Below are positions 9,530 to 19,525 of a DNA stretch of 64,000 bases, piece by piece. Under the pieces are notes generated by a model. That model saw nothing but the letters and a program-made list of their open reading frames with translations, made no database searches and had not been told where the DNA came from. A program made the translations under genes and the position numbers. Source of the stretch: Sphingobacterium endophyticum (GTDB taxonomy: Bacteria; Bacteroidota; Bacteroidia; Sphingobacteriales; Sphingobacteriaceae); contig NZ_SMMI01000006.1 of assembly GCF_009733535.1 (NCBI RefSeq), forward strand, positions 124,001 through 188,000. The letters are read 5' to 3'. The stretch's first letter is position 1; the number at the start of each line of letters is the position of its first letter.

Positions 9530-11104
9530 ATGAAAATGAAATATCTTTCAAAAAATATATATAAATCCTTAGGTGCAATTGCCATTGCATCTATGTGTTT
9601 GAGCAGCACAATTAGCTGCACCAAATTGGAGCCTAAACTTTATAGCGACTTAACTACCAAGAATGCGTATTCCTCGGAGAGTGACATTGACGCTGCATTG
9701 ACAGGCGTTTATGCAAGTTTATCTCCATATCCAGGAGATGCATATCTGTATTATGCGGGTTATTTAGTCATGATTACGGACTATTCTACAGACATGGGTT
9801 TTTCTACTGCTGCAGGAGATCCTACGAAAATGAGCAATTTGACCTATGATGATAACAATCGGTATTTTAAATTTAATTACCAGAACATGTATCAGGTTAT
9901 CAGTAATTCGAATATGCTTCTTTCGAATATCGAAAATGTAGCGATTGGAGATGCAAAGAAAAAACAGGTGATAGCACAAGCTCGATTTTTAAGAGCGTTG
10001 TCCTATATGGATCTTACAGATGCATTTGGTCCCGTTCCCTTAATTACAGAAGTTCAGAATCCTTCGGAGAGCCATAATCTTCCATTGGCTCCAGTTGAAG
10101 AGGTAGAAAACTTAATCACACAGGATTGTCAATATGCAATTGACAACTTACCAGAGAAATGGTCAGCAGATTTAGGTATTGGTCGTGCTACCAAAGGAGC
10201 AGCCTTAACCTTACTTGGCAAAATGTATATGCGATCGCATAAGTATGACAAGGCAAAACCATTAATCGATGAGGTATTAGCGTTACGATCAAAAGGTGTG
10301 TATCGTTTGAATCCTGATTTCAAGAATGAGTGGTCCGATAACAATAAAGTTGATATGGGCTTAATCTTCGGTATTCTACATGAACCGACTTTGAACGGAG
10401 GAGAAATTACCAACCACTTTGGTCCATCAGACAACAGGGAGGTTCCTGACAGATGGCAATATTATGGGGTATCTCTTCAGTTCTGGAGGAAATACAGTGA
10501 TTTGGACCCTCGCAAGAAATTCTTTTATTATGATTATGAAGGACTGGCACCTAGGGACAAGAATACAACGCATGGATTCTTTTATATGATGCCTAAATTA
10601 GGTCAAACTGCCCCACCAAGCGACACCGTTAAGTTATTACAAAACGTAGCGACGAAGAAGTACTCTTACGATATGACGAACAATTCTTATCTGGACGGAA
10701 GAACTATACAGGTATTCAGAATTGCAGACGTTATCCTTTGTAAGGCAGAGATAGAGAATGCATTGAATGGACCTCAGGCGGCATTGCCATATATCAATGA
10801 AGTTAGAGCGCGTGCAGGAGCACCAGAATATGGAAAGCACGCCAGCTTCCCTGTTCCAGGATCGAAAGAAGCGATGATCGATGCTTTGGTTGATGAGCGA
10901 GGATTTGAATTTGTATTTGAATACAAACGTCGTCAAGATTTAATCCGATTAGGAAGGTATGAGAAAGTAACCAATGAATATTTGCAGTCAAGAGGATTAA
11001 AACCAGTTGCTACTGCAGCATTGCGTTATTTCCCTTACCCATTGGATGAGGCCCGTCAACACCAAGAAATGTCTAGTGCTAACGCAAGTAGAATTCCTAA
11101 ATAA
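9530..11104 (+). CDS. SusD/RagB-type nutrient-binding lipoprotein
   Basis: This is a 524-residue surface lipoprotein that captures glycan and covers the SusC channel. The ATG at 9530 (MKMKYLSKN) gives a proper signal peptide with lipidated Cys30 (SSTISC). A start inside the SusC gene is rejected. The TPR-rich SusD N-terminal part (QARFLRALSYMDLTDAFGPV) and the RagB/SusD C-terminal domain (ALVDERGFEFVFEYKRRQDL) are both recognisable. Glycan specificity cannot be read from the sequence. It sits directly between SusC and the arylsulfotransferase-like gene, with three bases to the latter. Confidence 0.95.
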   Translation: MKMKYLSKNIYKSLGAIAIASMCLSSTISCTKLEPKLYSDLTTKNAYSSESDIDAALTGVYASLSPYPGDAYLYYAGYLVMITDYSTDMGFSTAAGDPTKMSNLTYDDNNRYFKFNYQNMYQVISNSNMLLSNIENVAIGDAKKKQVIAQARFLRALSYMDLTDAFGPVPLITEVQNPSESHNLPLAPVEEVENLITQDCQYAIDNLPEKWSADLGIGRATKGAALTLLGKMYMRSHKYDKAKPLIDEVLALRSKGVYRLNPDFKNEWSDNNKVDMGLIFGILHEPTLNGGEITNHFGPSDNREVPDRWQYYGVSLQFWRKYSDLDPRKKFFYYDYEGLAPRDKNTTHGFFYMMPKLGQTAPPSDTVKLLQNVATKKYSYDMTNNSYLDGRTIQVFRIADVILCKAEIENALNGPQAALPYINEVRARAGAPEYGKHASFPVPGSKEAMIDALVDERGFEFVFEYKRRQDLIRLGRYEKVTNEYLQSRGLKPVATAALRYFPYPLDEARQHQEMSSANASRIPK

Positions 11105-11107
11105 TCG

Positions 11108-12598
11108 ATGAGAATTAAAATTATTGTTTTCCTAATTATATTGGTAGTAGCCGTTTTAGGCGGTTACTACTATTTTAGCCAACGTGTTGAAATTCAAGAA
11201 ATATCTTTAAGTTCACCAGATAATCAATCGATCAAGGAAGATGTCAGGATAAAACTTAATACATCGGCACCTTTGTACCTAGAATACTGGAAAGAAGGAG
11301 AAACTGAAAGGTTCAGAACTCCCCTAACTAAATCAAGTGATATCCATCTGATTAATTTACTATTACTCGAACCTTCTACAAAATACAATTATCAAGTTGT
11401 TATCGATAAATGGTTTCCAGTTAAGTCCAAACAAATGAGTTTTGAAACTAGAGAGCAATCGCCATGGATGGTCCATAACTGGATTAAGGAAAAACACCCT
11501 CATGATGCAAAAGCATTGGGAGATGACCTGATCATGCTTTGCTTTCGAGGTTATCCGGGAAATATTTCGATTGTAGACGGAAAGGGTACAGTGAGATGGT
11601 ATTGGCAAGACGATAAGATGGGTGTTAGATTAGCATCTTTAACTCCTCGAGGTACCATTCTTGCACTGTTAGCTCCGGCAAACAAAGATGAATTTAAGAA
11701 GGAACCTACCAAGAAAGAAGGGAAAGCCCTTCCACAAAGATATTACTTACGGAGCGGAAGACTTGGTTTTATGGGCGGAACTGAATTAGTGGAAATCTCA
11801 CAGACAGGGAAAGTACTTTGGCGATGCAACCTACAAGAAAAAGGGATCATCATGCATCATGATGTTCAGATGAACAATCTGAATGAAATATATGCGGTCG
11901 TTAGAGATTTTAGAATAGATGATCGTCCCAATTCCAAGAAAGATACACTTTGGGGTGACGCTATTGTAAGAATTGACAGTTTAGGAAACATTCAACATAA
12001 ATGGACACCCTGGACAGATTGGGATATTCAAAAGGATGCCCGATTGGATAGTTTCAAACATGATCGCTTCCATTTTAATACCATTTCATTTGATAAAGAT
12101 GGAAATTACCTGACCTCCTCGCCTATTGAAAACCAGGTTTGGAAGATTAATCCGACTACGGGAAAGATTGTTTGGAAATTAGGTAAAAACGGGGATTTTA
12201 AAATGGACCCTAAAGATTATTTTTATTTCCAACATGCCCCTCATATAACGAAGGACGGGGATTTGCTCTTATTTGACAATGGAGATTATGCCCCACAGGA
12301 TACAGCGAAGCTTCAGAAAAGATCTAGGGCAATTGCCTTTAGCCTGGATAGCAAAAACATGGTAGCAAAAAGAACTTACCAAGCACCATTGCCCATCAAA
12401 CAATACACTGCCAGAATGGGGAGTGCATTTTTAATCGGCAAAGGAAATATCCTACAGACGAGCTCCAAAACAGGAAGTGCCATAGTTACCGATAAGCAGG
12501 GAAAAGTTCTCTGGGAATTAAATAGTCATTTCATACCTTATCGAGCTGTAGAAGTGCCTGAAAGTTTTTGGGCAAATTTTAGAATAAAATCTAATTAA
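11108..12598 (+). CDS. Arylsulfotransferase (ASST)-like beta-propeller protein
   Basis: This 496-residue protein has one N-terminal membrane segment or uncleaved signal (about 4-23). An Ig-like N-domain (about 30-115) is followed by a propeller typical of the arylsulfotransferase family. Conserved His-rich spots include HHDVQ (250-254), FHFNTI (321-326) and QHAPHI (375-380), the last followed by LLLFDNGDY. Family members transfer sulfuryl groups between phenols by a sulfo-histidine intermediate. Its place directly after SusD and before a glycoside hydrolase is unusual, because PULs for sulfated glycans normally carry sulfatases instead. It could act on a sulfated or aryl-bearing glycan, or be a non-catalytic propeller. 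Substrate unknown. Confidence 0.8.
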   Translation: MRIKIIVFLIILVVAVLGGYYYFSQRVEIQEISLSSPDNQSIKEDVRIKLNTSAPLYLEYWKEGETERFRTPLTKSSDIHLINLLLLEPSTKYNYQVVIDKWFPVKSKQMSFETREQSPWMVHNWIKEKHPHDAKALGDDLIMLCFRGYPGNISIVDGKGTVRWYWQDDKMGVRLASLTPRGTILALLAPANKDEFKKEPTKKEGKALPQRYYLRSGRLGFMGGTELVEISQTGKVLWRCNLQEKGIIMHHDVQMNNLNEIYAVVRDFRIDDRPNSKKDTLWGDAIVRIDSLGNIQHKWTPWTDWDIQKDARLDSFKHDRFHFNTISFDKDGNYLTSSPIENQVWKINPTTGKIVWKLGKNGDFKMDPKDYFYFQHAPHITKDGDLLLFDNGDYAPQDTAKLQKRSRAIAFSLDSKNMVAKRTYQAPLPIKQYTARMGSAFLIGKGNILQTSSKTGSAIVTDKQGKVLWELNSHFIPYRAVEVPESFWANFRIKSN

Positions 12599-12599
12599 C

Positions 12600-15596
12600 A
12601 TGAAAATCAACCTAAAAAAGTACCTACATATTATTTTATTTTCCGCAAGCAGCATTGCGGCTCAAACAGCATATTCACAACAACAACCCTTCCCCCCGCA
12701 ACCATTAAAATGGAATCCGGATCAATTAGGAAACCAACGAGCGGTGCTGAAAGTTGAAAAAGACGACAAATTAGTAGAAGCTACAATTCCCTGGAGAAAT
12801 CGCTGGGTTAAAGCAGATCAGAAAATAATCATCGTTGATAGTGCTACAAATAAAAGTTATGATCCTTCCTCCTATCTATGGATTAACAATGTCTCTGGAG
12901 GAATAAGTTTTCAGCCACAATCTGGCAAAGGAATCTATTACATCTACTATCTACCTTACGAATTGGACGGTCGGACTAACTACCCCACGGCAACCTATTT
13001 AAAAAATACATCTTCAGCTTCCAATACTGAGATTAAGACAAAAAACCCAAAGGCAAAGTTTCTCAGACTTGAATCCGTTGATAATTTTAACGCAAATACT
13101 GCAATGGAAACCATTGCCTCCGAGCAAGAGGTAAATTTTCTATTGAATTTACATAAGAACGAGGACTATTTAGTATTTCCTGAAACTCGCGATAATCCAG
13201 TAAAAATGCGGGATTATCTCCCGAAACGATGGACAGAAAAGAATTTTAACAATCGCCTTTTAAGAGATCGTGCTGAATTGGGCGGATATCATGCTTTTCA
13301 GGTTGCTGTTTATCCTATAAAAACGGATTTAAAGAATTTACATGTAGCGGCAAGTGACTTAAAAAATGAGAGCGGACAGACAATTTCTAAATCGAATTTT
13401 GATTGTATCAACCAAGAAGGAATTGCCTATACTGGTTTACCATTAATCAACAAGGTGAATGTAACAAAAGGTCAGGTTCAGTCATTGTGGTGTGGATTTA
13501 CTATTCCTGAAGATACAAAGCCAGGCACATATAAAGGTATAGTTACCCTAACTGCTGACAATGGCAAGCCAAAAACAATTGAACTGGAAATTGAAGTTGG
13601 TGCAACTAAGTTGACAAACAAAGGTTATGATGAGCCGTGGAAAATGACGCGACTGCCATGGTTGAATTCTACTTTAGCGCATGCAAATACCATTCTTCCT
13701 CCCTATACGGCAGTTCAGGTCAAACAGGATTCTATTTTATCCATTCTTGGTCGTGAAGTAGTACTGAATTCGTCGGGACTTCCTAAACAAATACGGACCT
13801 ATTTTACTCCTGAAATGACGGAAATATCCGATCAAGCCAATTCAATTTTGGAGCAAGCGATGCATTTCAAGTTTACAGGTGTAAACGGGAAGGATGAACA
13901 GCTTTCAGGCCAAGGATTTCAATTCACACAAAAAGAAGAGGGCTTATATGGCTGGAAATCTCAGCTTAAAAACCAGAACCTTCAAGTTGATTTGGATGGA
14001 ACTTTAGAGTTTGATGGTTATATGCATTATGTTGTCAAGGTACAAGCTCTACAGGATATTGACCTATCAGACATCAGCTTGGAAATTCCTTTTCAAAAAG
14101 ATCAAGCAGCATATTTAATGGGGTTGGGCCAAAAAGGTGGTTATAGACCTTCGAATATTGATTGGAAATGGGATGTTGCTCATAAAAATCAAGATGGCGC
14201 ATGGATTGGAGCTGTGAATGCAGGATTACAATTTTCACTTAGAGATGAACATTATGAACGTCCATTAAACACCAACTTCTACCTACAGAAACCATTAAAG
14301 TTGCCGACCTCATGGGGAAATGAGAACAAAGGCGGAATAACTATTAAGGATATTAATAAAAGAGTGTTGGTTAAGGGATATAGTGGTGCCAGAACTCTTA
14401 AAAAGGGCGATGTTCTTTATTACAATTTTAACTTGCTGATTACACCATTCCATCCTATTCAAACAGATGAGCAATGGAATGAGCGTTATTATCATGCCTA
14501 TCACCCTGTTGACTCTGTAAAGAAAGGGGGTGCAAATGTAATCAACATCCATCATGCAAATGATTTGAACCCATATATCAATTATCCTTTTATTGCGACG
14601 AAAGAAATGAAAAACTACATTGATTCAGCGCATCAGGAGGGTTTAAAGGTAAAAATCTACAATACGGTAAGGGAGGTTTCCAACCGAGTTTATGAACTTT
14701 ATCCACTACGAAGTTTGGGTCACGAGGTCTTTTCTGCGGGACCAGGTAAGGGTTATTCATGGCTTCAGGAGCATGTTGGCGAGGATTATATTGCAGCATG
14801 GTATGTTCCAAAATATCAAGATGCTGCTTTAATCAATAGCGGCATGAACAGGTGGCACAACTATTATGTTGAAGGTATGAATTGGCTGGTTGACAAGATT
14901 GGGATCGATGGTATTTACCTTGATGACGTAGCTTTTGACCGCATCACCATGAAACGGATTAAACGCGTCATGACCAAGAATGGACACCCGGGATTAATTG
15001 ACCTGCACTCAGCAAATCAGTATAATGAACGCGATGGTTTTAACAACAGTGCCAATCTATATATGGAACATTTTCCTTATATTAATAGATTATGGTTTGG
15101 GGAATACTTTGATTATGAGAAAAATAATCCAGATTTCTTTTTAACTGAGGTCAGTGGAATTCCTTTCGGTTTAATGGGGGAAATGCTACAGGACGGAGGT
15201 AATCCCTATCGTGGCATGATCTACGGGATGACAAATCGTTTGCCGTACCAGAAAAGCGGACCACAGGGATTATGGAAAGTATGGGATGATTTTGGAATAG
15301 TAGGTTCAAAAATGATAGGATATTGGTCTCCAAATAACCCGGTTAAAACAGACAGAGCGGATGTTTTAACGACGGTATTCCAGAAAAATGGAAAGACCAT
15401 GGTTGCCATAGCAAGCTGGGCTCCAAATGATACAGATTTTAAATTAAAAATAGATTGGGAGAAACTTGGATTGGACCCTAAAAAGGTAAAAATTAGAAGT
15501 CCATTTATTAAGGATTTTCAAGAAGAAAAGACTTTTGATCCGCAATCAAGCATAGCAGTTAAGAAGAATCAAGGCTGGTTACTAATCATCGAATAA
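12600..15596 (+). CDS. DUF6067 glycoside hydrolase-domain protein
   Basis: This 998-residue secreted protein has a signal peptide ending near residue 26. An N-terminal beta-rich region (about 30-350) leads into a large catalytic-looking part with TIM-barrel features, including DGIYLDDVAFDR near residue 770 and a C-terminal beta domain. It resembles DUF6067/'glycoside hydrolase domain-containing' proteins of Bacteroidota. The aspartates in the YLDD segment are candidate catalytic residues, by analogy with other barrel glycosidases. The gene follows the arylsulfotransferase gene after one base. It probably cleaves the PUL substrate in the periplasm or at the surface. I could not assign a CAZy family. 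Confidence 0.75.
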   Translation: MKINLKKYLHIILFSASSIAAQTAYSQQQPFPPQPLKWNPDQLGNQRAVLKVEKDDKLVEATIPWRNRWVKADQKIIIVDSATNKSYDPSSYLWINNVSGGISFQPQSGKGIYYIYYLPYELDGRTNYPTATYLKNTSSASNTEIKTKNPKAKFLRLESVDNFNANTAMETIASEQEVNFLLNLHKNEDYLVFPETRDNPVKMRDYLPKRWTEKNFNNRLLRDRAELGGYHAFQVAVYPIKTDLKNLHVAASDLKNESGQTISKSNFDCINQEGIAYTGLPLINKVNVTKGQVQSLWCGFTIPEDTKPGTYKGIVTLTADNGKPKTIELEIEVGATKLTNKGYDEPWKMTRLPWLNSTLAHANTILPPYTAVQVKQDSILSILGREVVLNSSGLPKQIRTYFTPEMTEISDQANSILEQAMHFKFTGVNGKDEQLSGQGFQFTQKEEGLYGWKSQLKNQNLQVDLDGTLEFDGYMHYVVKVQALQDIDLSDISLEIPFQKDQAAYLMGLGQKGGYRPSNIDWKWDVAHKNQDGAWIGAVNAGLQFSLRDEHYERPLNTNFYLQKPLKLPTSWGNENKGGITIKDINKRVLVKGYSGARTLKKGDVLYYNFNLLITPFHPIQTDEQWNERYYHAYHPVDSVKKGGANVINIHHANDLNPYINYPFIATKEMKNYIDSAHQEGLKVKIYNTVREVSNRVYELYPLRSLGHEVFSAGPGKGYSWLQEHVGEDYIAAWYVPKYQDAALINSGMNRWHNYYVEGMNWLVDKIGIDGIYLDDVAFDRITMKRIKRVMTKNGHPGLIDLHSANQYNERDGFNNSANLYMEHFPYINRLWFGEYFDYEKNNPDFFLTEVSGIPFGLMGEMLQDGGNPYRGMIYGMTNRLPYQKSGPQGLWKVWDDFGIVGSKMIGYWSPNNPVKTDRADVLTTVFQKNGKTMVAIASWAPNDTDFKLKIDWEKLGLDPKKVKIRSPFIKDFQEEKTFDPQSSIAVKKNQGWLLIIE

Positions 15597-15607
15597 AGAT
15601 CTAAACT

Positions 15608-18600
15608 ATGGTAAAAAACAATGTCAAAAAGAGCCTATTAGGCATTGCAATAACTTTGTTCTTTGCTGGGCAGGGATATGCTCAGCAGCCATCAAAGGTA
15701 ACGGAAGAGATAGTGAGTATGACGACCTATCCTTTTTCAGATCCGGATCCTATTGCATCAAACCAAAAGCTATATCCCTACTTTCGGTTTGATGGTTTCT
15801 CCAATACTCCTATCCAAAAGAAATGGAATGTTGTCAATTTGGAGAATGATTATATAAAAGTTCAGATCATGCCAGAGATTGGCGGAAAAATCTGGACAGC
15901 CTATGATAAGGTTAATAAAAGGGACTATCTATATAATAATGCTGTAGTCAAATTTCGGGACATTGCTATGCGTGGCCCATGGACTAGTGGCGGAATTGAG
16001 GCCAATTATGGCGTAATTGGGCACACACCGAACACTTCAACACCGGTTGATTATTTGATACGAACGAATGCTGACGGAAGCGCCAGCTGTATTATCCACA
16101 CATTGGATTTACTATCAAGAACACAATGGACATTAGAGATCCGACTAGAAAAAGATAAAGGTTACTTTACAACGAAGTCTTTTTGGTCAAATAGCAATCC
16201 AATTGAGCAGCCTTACTATACCTGGATGAATCTTGGCATACCTGCCGGAAATGACCTCCAATTTGTTTATCCTGGACATAAGTATATCGGTCATGGAGGA
16301 GAACAGCACAATTGGCCAATCGATTCGGAGGGCAGGGACCTTTCCACTTATACTGGCAATGCATTTGGGGATTCAAAATCGTACCATGTCCTTGGTGCTG
16401 CCAGCAATACGTTTGGAGCGTACTGGTCAGATTCGGATTATGGAATGGCGCGTTATGCGAACCGCGAAGACAAACTGGGAAAGAAAATTTTTCTGTGGGC
16501 ACAATCGGGCTCTGGACAGATCTGGGAAGACCTATTGACAGACAACAGCGGTCAATATGTGGAGATTCAAAGTGGTCGCCTCTTCAATCAAAATATGGGC
16601 ACAAGCAGTGAAACTCCTTTTAAACAGATTGGATTTCAACCCTATCAAACCGACCGATGGGAAGAAAATTGGCTTCCATATCATGGCATCGGTAAAGCAA
16701 CGGCAATTAATCTTGTAGGAGCCTTTAAATTGAACCAAAATGGTCAAAATTTAGAGATCCTAATTGATCCTAAACAAAGTTTCAACGACTCATTGATTGT
16801 CTATAATGCCGCTTGCGAACGAATTGGAGCAACACTAGTTTCGGCGAAGATTGGAACAGCGGTAAAGGTCAATTTGGCTTTAAAAAATGATGAAGAGGTT
16901 CATTCGATTGTCCTCCATGGAAACCGTTTAGACTTGGAACAAGATAAATATGAATTAAAAAGACCTGTTGAAATTAAGGTTAAACTAAATGAAGTCGATT
17001 CATTAGCATTTCTTGGTAGAGATCTATTAAGGTTTCGATTGTTTAGTCAGGCAGAACCTTTGATTCGAAAAGGATATGATCTAGATCCAAATAACACATC
17101 AATCCTGAGTTCCATGATCAAGCTTTCATGGTTCAGGATGGAGTATGAGAAGGCTTTAGAATATGCATCGAAAGCATTAGAGCTGGACACTTACAACGCT
17201 GAAGCAAACTATTATTATGGTTTGATCAATGAAAAGTTGGGCAGGGAATATGATGCTAGAGATGGCTACCAAGTTGCGAGTATGGATGCGGCTTGGCGGG
17301 CATCGGCATTTACGGCGCTTTCACGGATGCATTTCAAGGTAAAAGATTATGCTGAAGCGATAAGCTATGCGCAGAAGGCCTTAAAAATGGGTGCGGAAAA
17401 TATTGACGCTCTTCAAATTCAATACTTAGCAGGGAAAATACTAAATAATGAATCAGCGATTAAAAGCAGTCAATTAGCGCTTGAAAGTATCGATCCGCTG
17501 AACCCTTTCTTAAATTTTGAAAGCCTATGGCTTAACAAAACTGCTGAAGCAGAGAAACAGTTTTTGAGTTCCGTGAAACAGGAATTGAGAACGGAGGCAT
17601 TTTTAGAATTGGCTATTTGGTATCATTCTATGCAATTACAGGATAGGGCCATAAAAGTATTGGAAGTTGCCCCTCAAAATACGGAAACACTATATTGGTT
17701 AACATGGCTGAACAAAGAAAATAATAGTGGGAAAAACTGGTTAAATAAGGCCGAGCAATCTAGTCCTGAATATGTTTTTCCATTTAGAGAGGAAAGTCAA
17801 CCTATATTTGAATGGGCTTCCCAAAGCAGTAAAAATTGGAGGTCTGATTACTTACAGGCTTTGTTATATAGATATCGAAATCAGGGCGAAAAAGCATTAA
17901 GTTTACTTTCAAAAAACAATTCCGGAAGCGTAGATTTTGCACCCTATTTTGCAGTTCGGAGCGAACTTGAATCCAAGGCGAATCCGAGTGAATCAATTGA
18001 GGATTTAATCTTAGCCTCGAAATTGGATCCAAAAGAATGGCGTTATGGTAAGCTCCTGTCCAATCAGTATCGTATTCAAAAGGATTATAAGAAGGCTCTT
18101 GAAATTGCATCGAAATATTTTAAGGCAGATCCGACGAATTACATCTTAGGTATGAACTATAGTAGAATGTTGTTGTTAAACAAAAATTATCAAGAGGCAG
18201 ATAACATTTTGTCAAAATTACATATCCTTCCTTTTGAAGGGGCAACAGATGGTCATCGTTATTATGAGCAAGCAAAATTAATGATGGCTTATGATGCCTT
18301 GATAAAAAACAATTCCAAACTAGCTAAACAGAAAATAGATGAGAGTCGGCTTTGGCCAAAAGAATTGGGGGTTGGTGAACCATATCAAGATGAAAAACAA
18401 GAGTTTTTAGCTGATTGGTTAGAAGCACAATTATATAAGAACGAAGATGCGACAAAGTCAAAAGAATTATTGAAGAAAATCAGTGAATCTGAGTCGGGCA
18501 GATCGGTGGCTTATATTTTATTAAAGGCGGAGGCCAATGATCAATTAGGCAATCAAGAATCAGCCAATAAGGAGCGTTCGGCTCTGATTGCAAGATCACC

Positions 18601-18718
18601 TGAGCTCGCAACACAATTAAGTGCACTGCAGGCGGAAATAAAAAACGGAAAAATTCAAGATTATTGGCCTAAATTATTGGCAATGGTCTATAATCAAGAA
18701 GACCAAAGAATTTTTTAG
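15608..18718 (+). CDS. DUF5107 and TPR repeat protein
   Basis: This 1036-residue secreted protein has a signal peptide ending near residue 25 (GQGYAQ). The first ~450 residues match DUF5107, a galactose-mutarotase-like beta-sandwich, with EIGGKIWTAYDK and GGIEANYGVIGHTPN visible. The second half, from about residue 470, is a run of TPR-like helical hairpins such as ALEYASKALELDTYNAEANY. The fold suggests carbohydrate binding or a glycosidase/epimerase activity, with the TPR part as a scaffold. It is the last gene of the PUL and ends just before a strong terminator. Its precise activity is unknown. Confidence 0.78.
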   Translation: MVKNNVKKSLLGIAITLFFAGQGYAQQPSKVTEEIVSMTTYPFSDPDPIASNQKLYPYFRFDGFSNTPIQKKWNVVNLENDYIKVQIMPEIGGKIWTAYDKVNKRDYLYNNAVVKFRDIAMRGPWTSGGIEANYGVIGHTPNTSTPVDYLIRTNADGSASCIIHTLDLLSRTQWTLEIRLEKDKGYFTTKSFWSNSNPIEQPYYTWMNLGIPAGNDLQFVYPGHKYIGHGGEQHNWPIDSEGRDLSTYTGNAFGDSKSYHVLGAASNTFGAYWSDSDYGMARYANREDKLGKKIFLWAQSGSGQIWEDLLTDNSGQYVEIQSGRLFNQNMGTSSETPFKQIGFQPYQTDRWEENWLPYHGIGKATAINLVGAFKLNQNGQNLEILIDPKQSFNDSLIVYNAACERIGATLVSAKIGTAVKVNLALKNDEEVHSIVLHGNRLDLEQDKYELKRPVEIKVKLNEVDSLAFLGRDLLRFRLFSQAEPLIRKGYDLDPNNTSILSSMIKLSWFRMEYEKALEYASKALELDTYNAEANYYYGLINEKLGREYDARDGYQVASMDAAWRASAFTALSRMHFKVKDYAEAISYAQKALKMGAENIDALQIQYLAGKILNNESAIKSSQLALESIDPLNPFLNFESLWLNKTAEAEKQFLSSVKQELRTEAFLELAIWYHSMQLQDRAIKVLEVAPQNTETLYWLTWLNKENNSGKNWLNKAEQSSPEYVFPFREESQPIFEWASQSSKNWRSDYLQALLYRYRNQGEKALSLLSKNNSGSVDFAPYFAVRSELESKANPSESIEDLILASKLDPKEWRYGKLLSNQYRIQKDYKKALEIASKYFKADPTNYILGMNYSRMLLLNKNYQEADNILSKLHILPFEGATDGHRYYEQAKLMMAYDALIKNNSKLAKQKIDESRLWPKELGVGEPYQDEKQEFLADWLEAQLYKNEDATKSKELLKKISESESGRSVAYILLKAEANDQLGNQESANKERSALIARSPELATQLSALQAEIKNGKIQDYWPKLLAMVYNQEDQRIF

Positions 18719-18725
18719 TATATGC

Positions 18726-18754
18726 AAGAGCCTGTTAACACAGGCTCTTTTTTT
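18726..18754. terminator. Intrinsic terminator at the end of the PUL
   Basis: AAGAGCCTGT (18726-18735) pairs perfectly with ACAGGCTCTT (18740-18749) around a four-base loop, followed by a run of T to 18754. It closes the plus-strand PUL operon, and the convergent lipoprotein gene ends at 18753. Confidence 0.9.
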
Positions 18755-19358
18755 ATTCTTCCCAAACGAATTTTCCTTCGGTTATTTTAATCAAAGTACC
18801 ATCTTCTTTTTTCAGGTCGCCTTCAAAAGTCCCTGATAAATATTTAAGGTTTTGCGTTTTAGCATCTGGAGTCAATGCTGTAATATTTACTTTAAAAGGT
18901 CCTGCGGGTTTGTGATATTGATTTACGGCATATGGGATTAAGCTTGAAGAATTATCACTTTCCTTTTTCCAATGGCCTAATTGCACGAAGTAATTCAGAC
19001 TCTCCGTTCCATCCAGTAAGGGCAATTCATACTGCTTTATTTCTGTCGGACTCAAAAGATCAAAATTAATAGCAAAAAAATCTTGGTCCTGAGTAAATTC
19101 ATTGGTACTAGTGCCTCTGATGTTGACTAGGAATTTCTTTACATTGCCATATTTATCAGTATTTAAATCAAAATAAAAGAATCCAGCTTCTTTAGACCTT
19201 TCAGATGTCCATAATTTACCATCAATTTTCATCGTGATATAAGGAGCAATCAATTTTTCAGGTTGATCTATATCAGGATTATTCTCTGAATCTTTGCTGC
19301 AAGAACCAAAAAGAACAAATAAAAAAATAATTAAAGGTTGAATTGAAATTCTTTTCAT
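18753..19358 (-). CDS. Uncharacterised lipoprotein
   Basis: This 201-residue protein has a lipoprotein signal peptide (LFVLFGSCSKD, lipidated Cys20). The rest is predicted to be a beta-rich globular domain; it includes APYITMKIDGKLW near residues 39-51 and a short C-terminal strand, ITEGKFVWEE. I do not recognise a named family, although small Bacteroidota lipoproteins of the 'VDGKxW' type have a similar opening. The gene is on the opposite strand to the PUL and converges on its terminator. A TATATTTG motif at 19431-19424 could be its -7 element. No function can be assigned. Confidence 0.7.
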   Translation of the reverse strand: MKRISIQPLIIFLFVLFGSCSKDSENNPDIDQPEKLIAPYITMKIDGKLWTSERSKEAGFFYFDLNTDKYGNVKKFLVNIRGTSTNEFTQDQDFFAINFDLLSPTEIKQYELPLLDGTESLNYFVQLGHWKKESDNSSSLIPYAVNQYHKPAGPFKVNITALTPDAKTQNLKYLSGTFEGDLKKEDGTLIKITEGKFVWEE

Positions 19359-19525
19359 AGAAATTGACGTTTAAACTTTTAAACTCGAGGTTGATAATTT
19401 TTAATTTTCGTTTCAAAAATCGAGCAAATATATTACAGGCAAGTACAGGACGGGAATGCACAATTTATTTCTTTCCTTTAGATAACCATTATTTATCAAC
19501 CTCAGCCAGGTTAAATTCGTTGCAT

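Noticed and set aside
16167..16611. Overlapping ORFs on both strands within the DUF5107 gene
   Set aside because: The real DUF5107 frame is continuous with conserved motifs; the others lack promoter and domain evidence.
19364..19525. Upstream TTG/ATG extension of the SGNH fusion gene
   Set aside because: The extension removes the lipoprotein signal from the N-terminus; the ATG at 19526 gives a correct lipobox.
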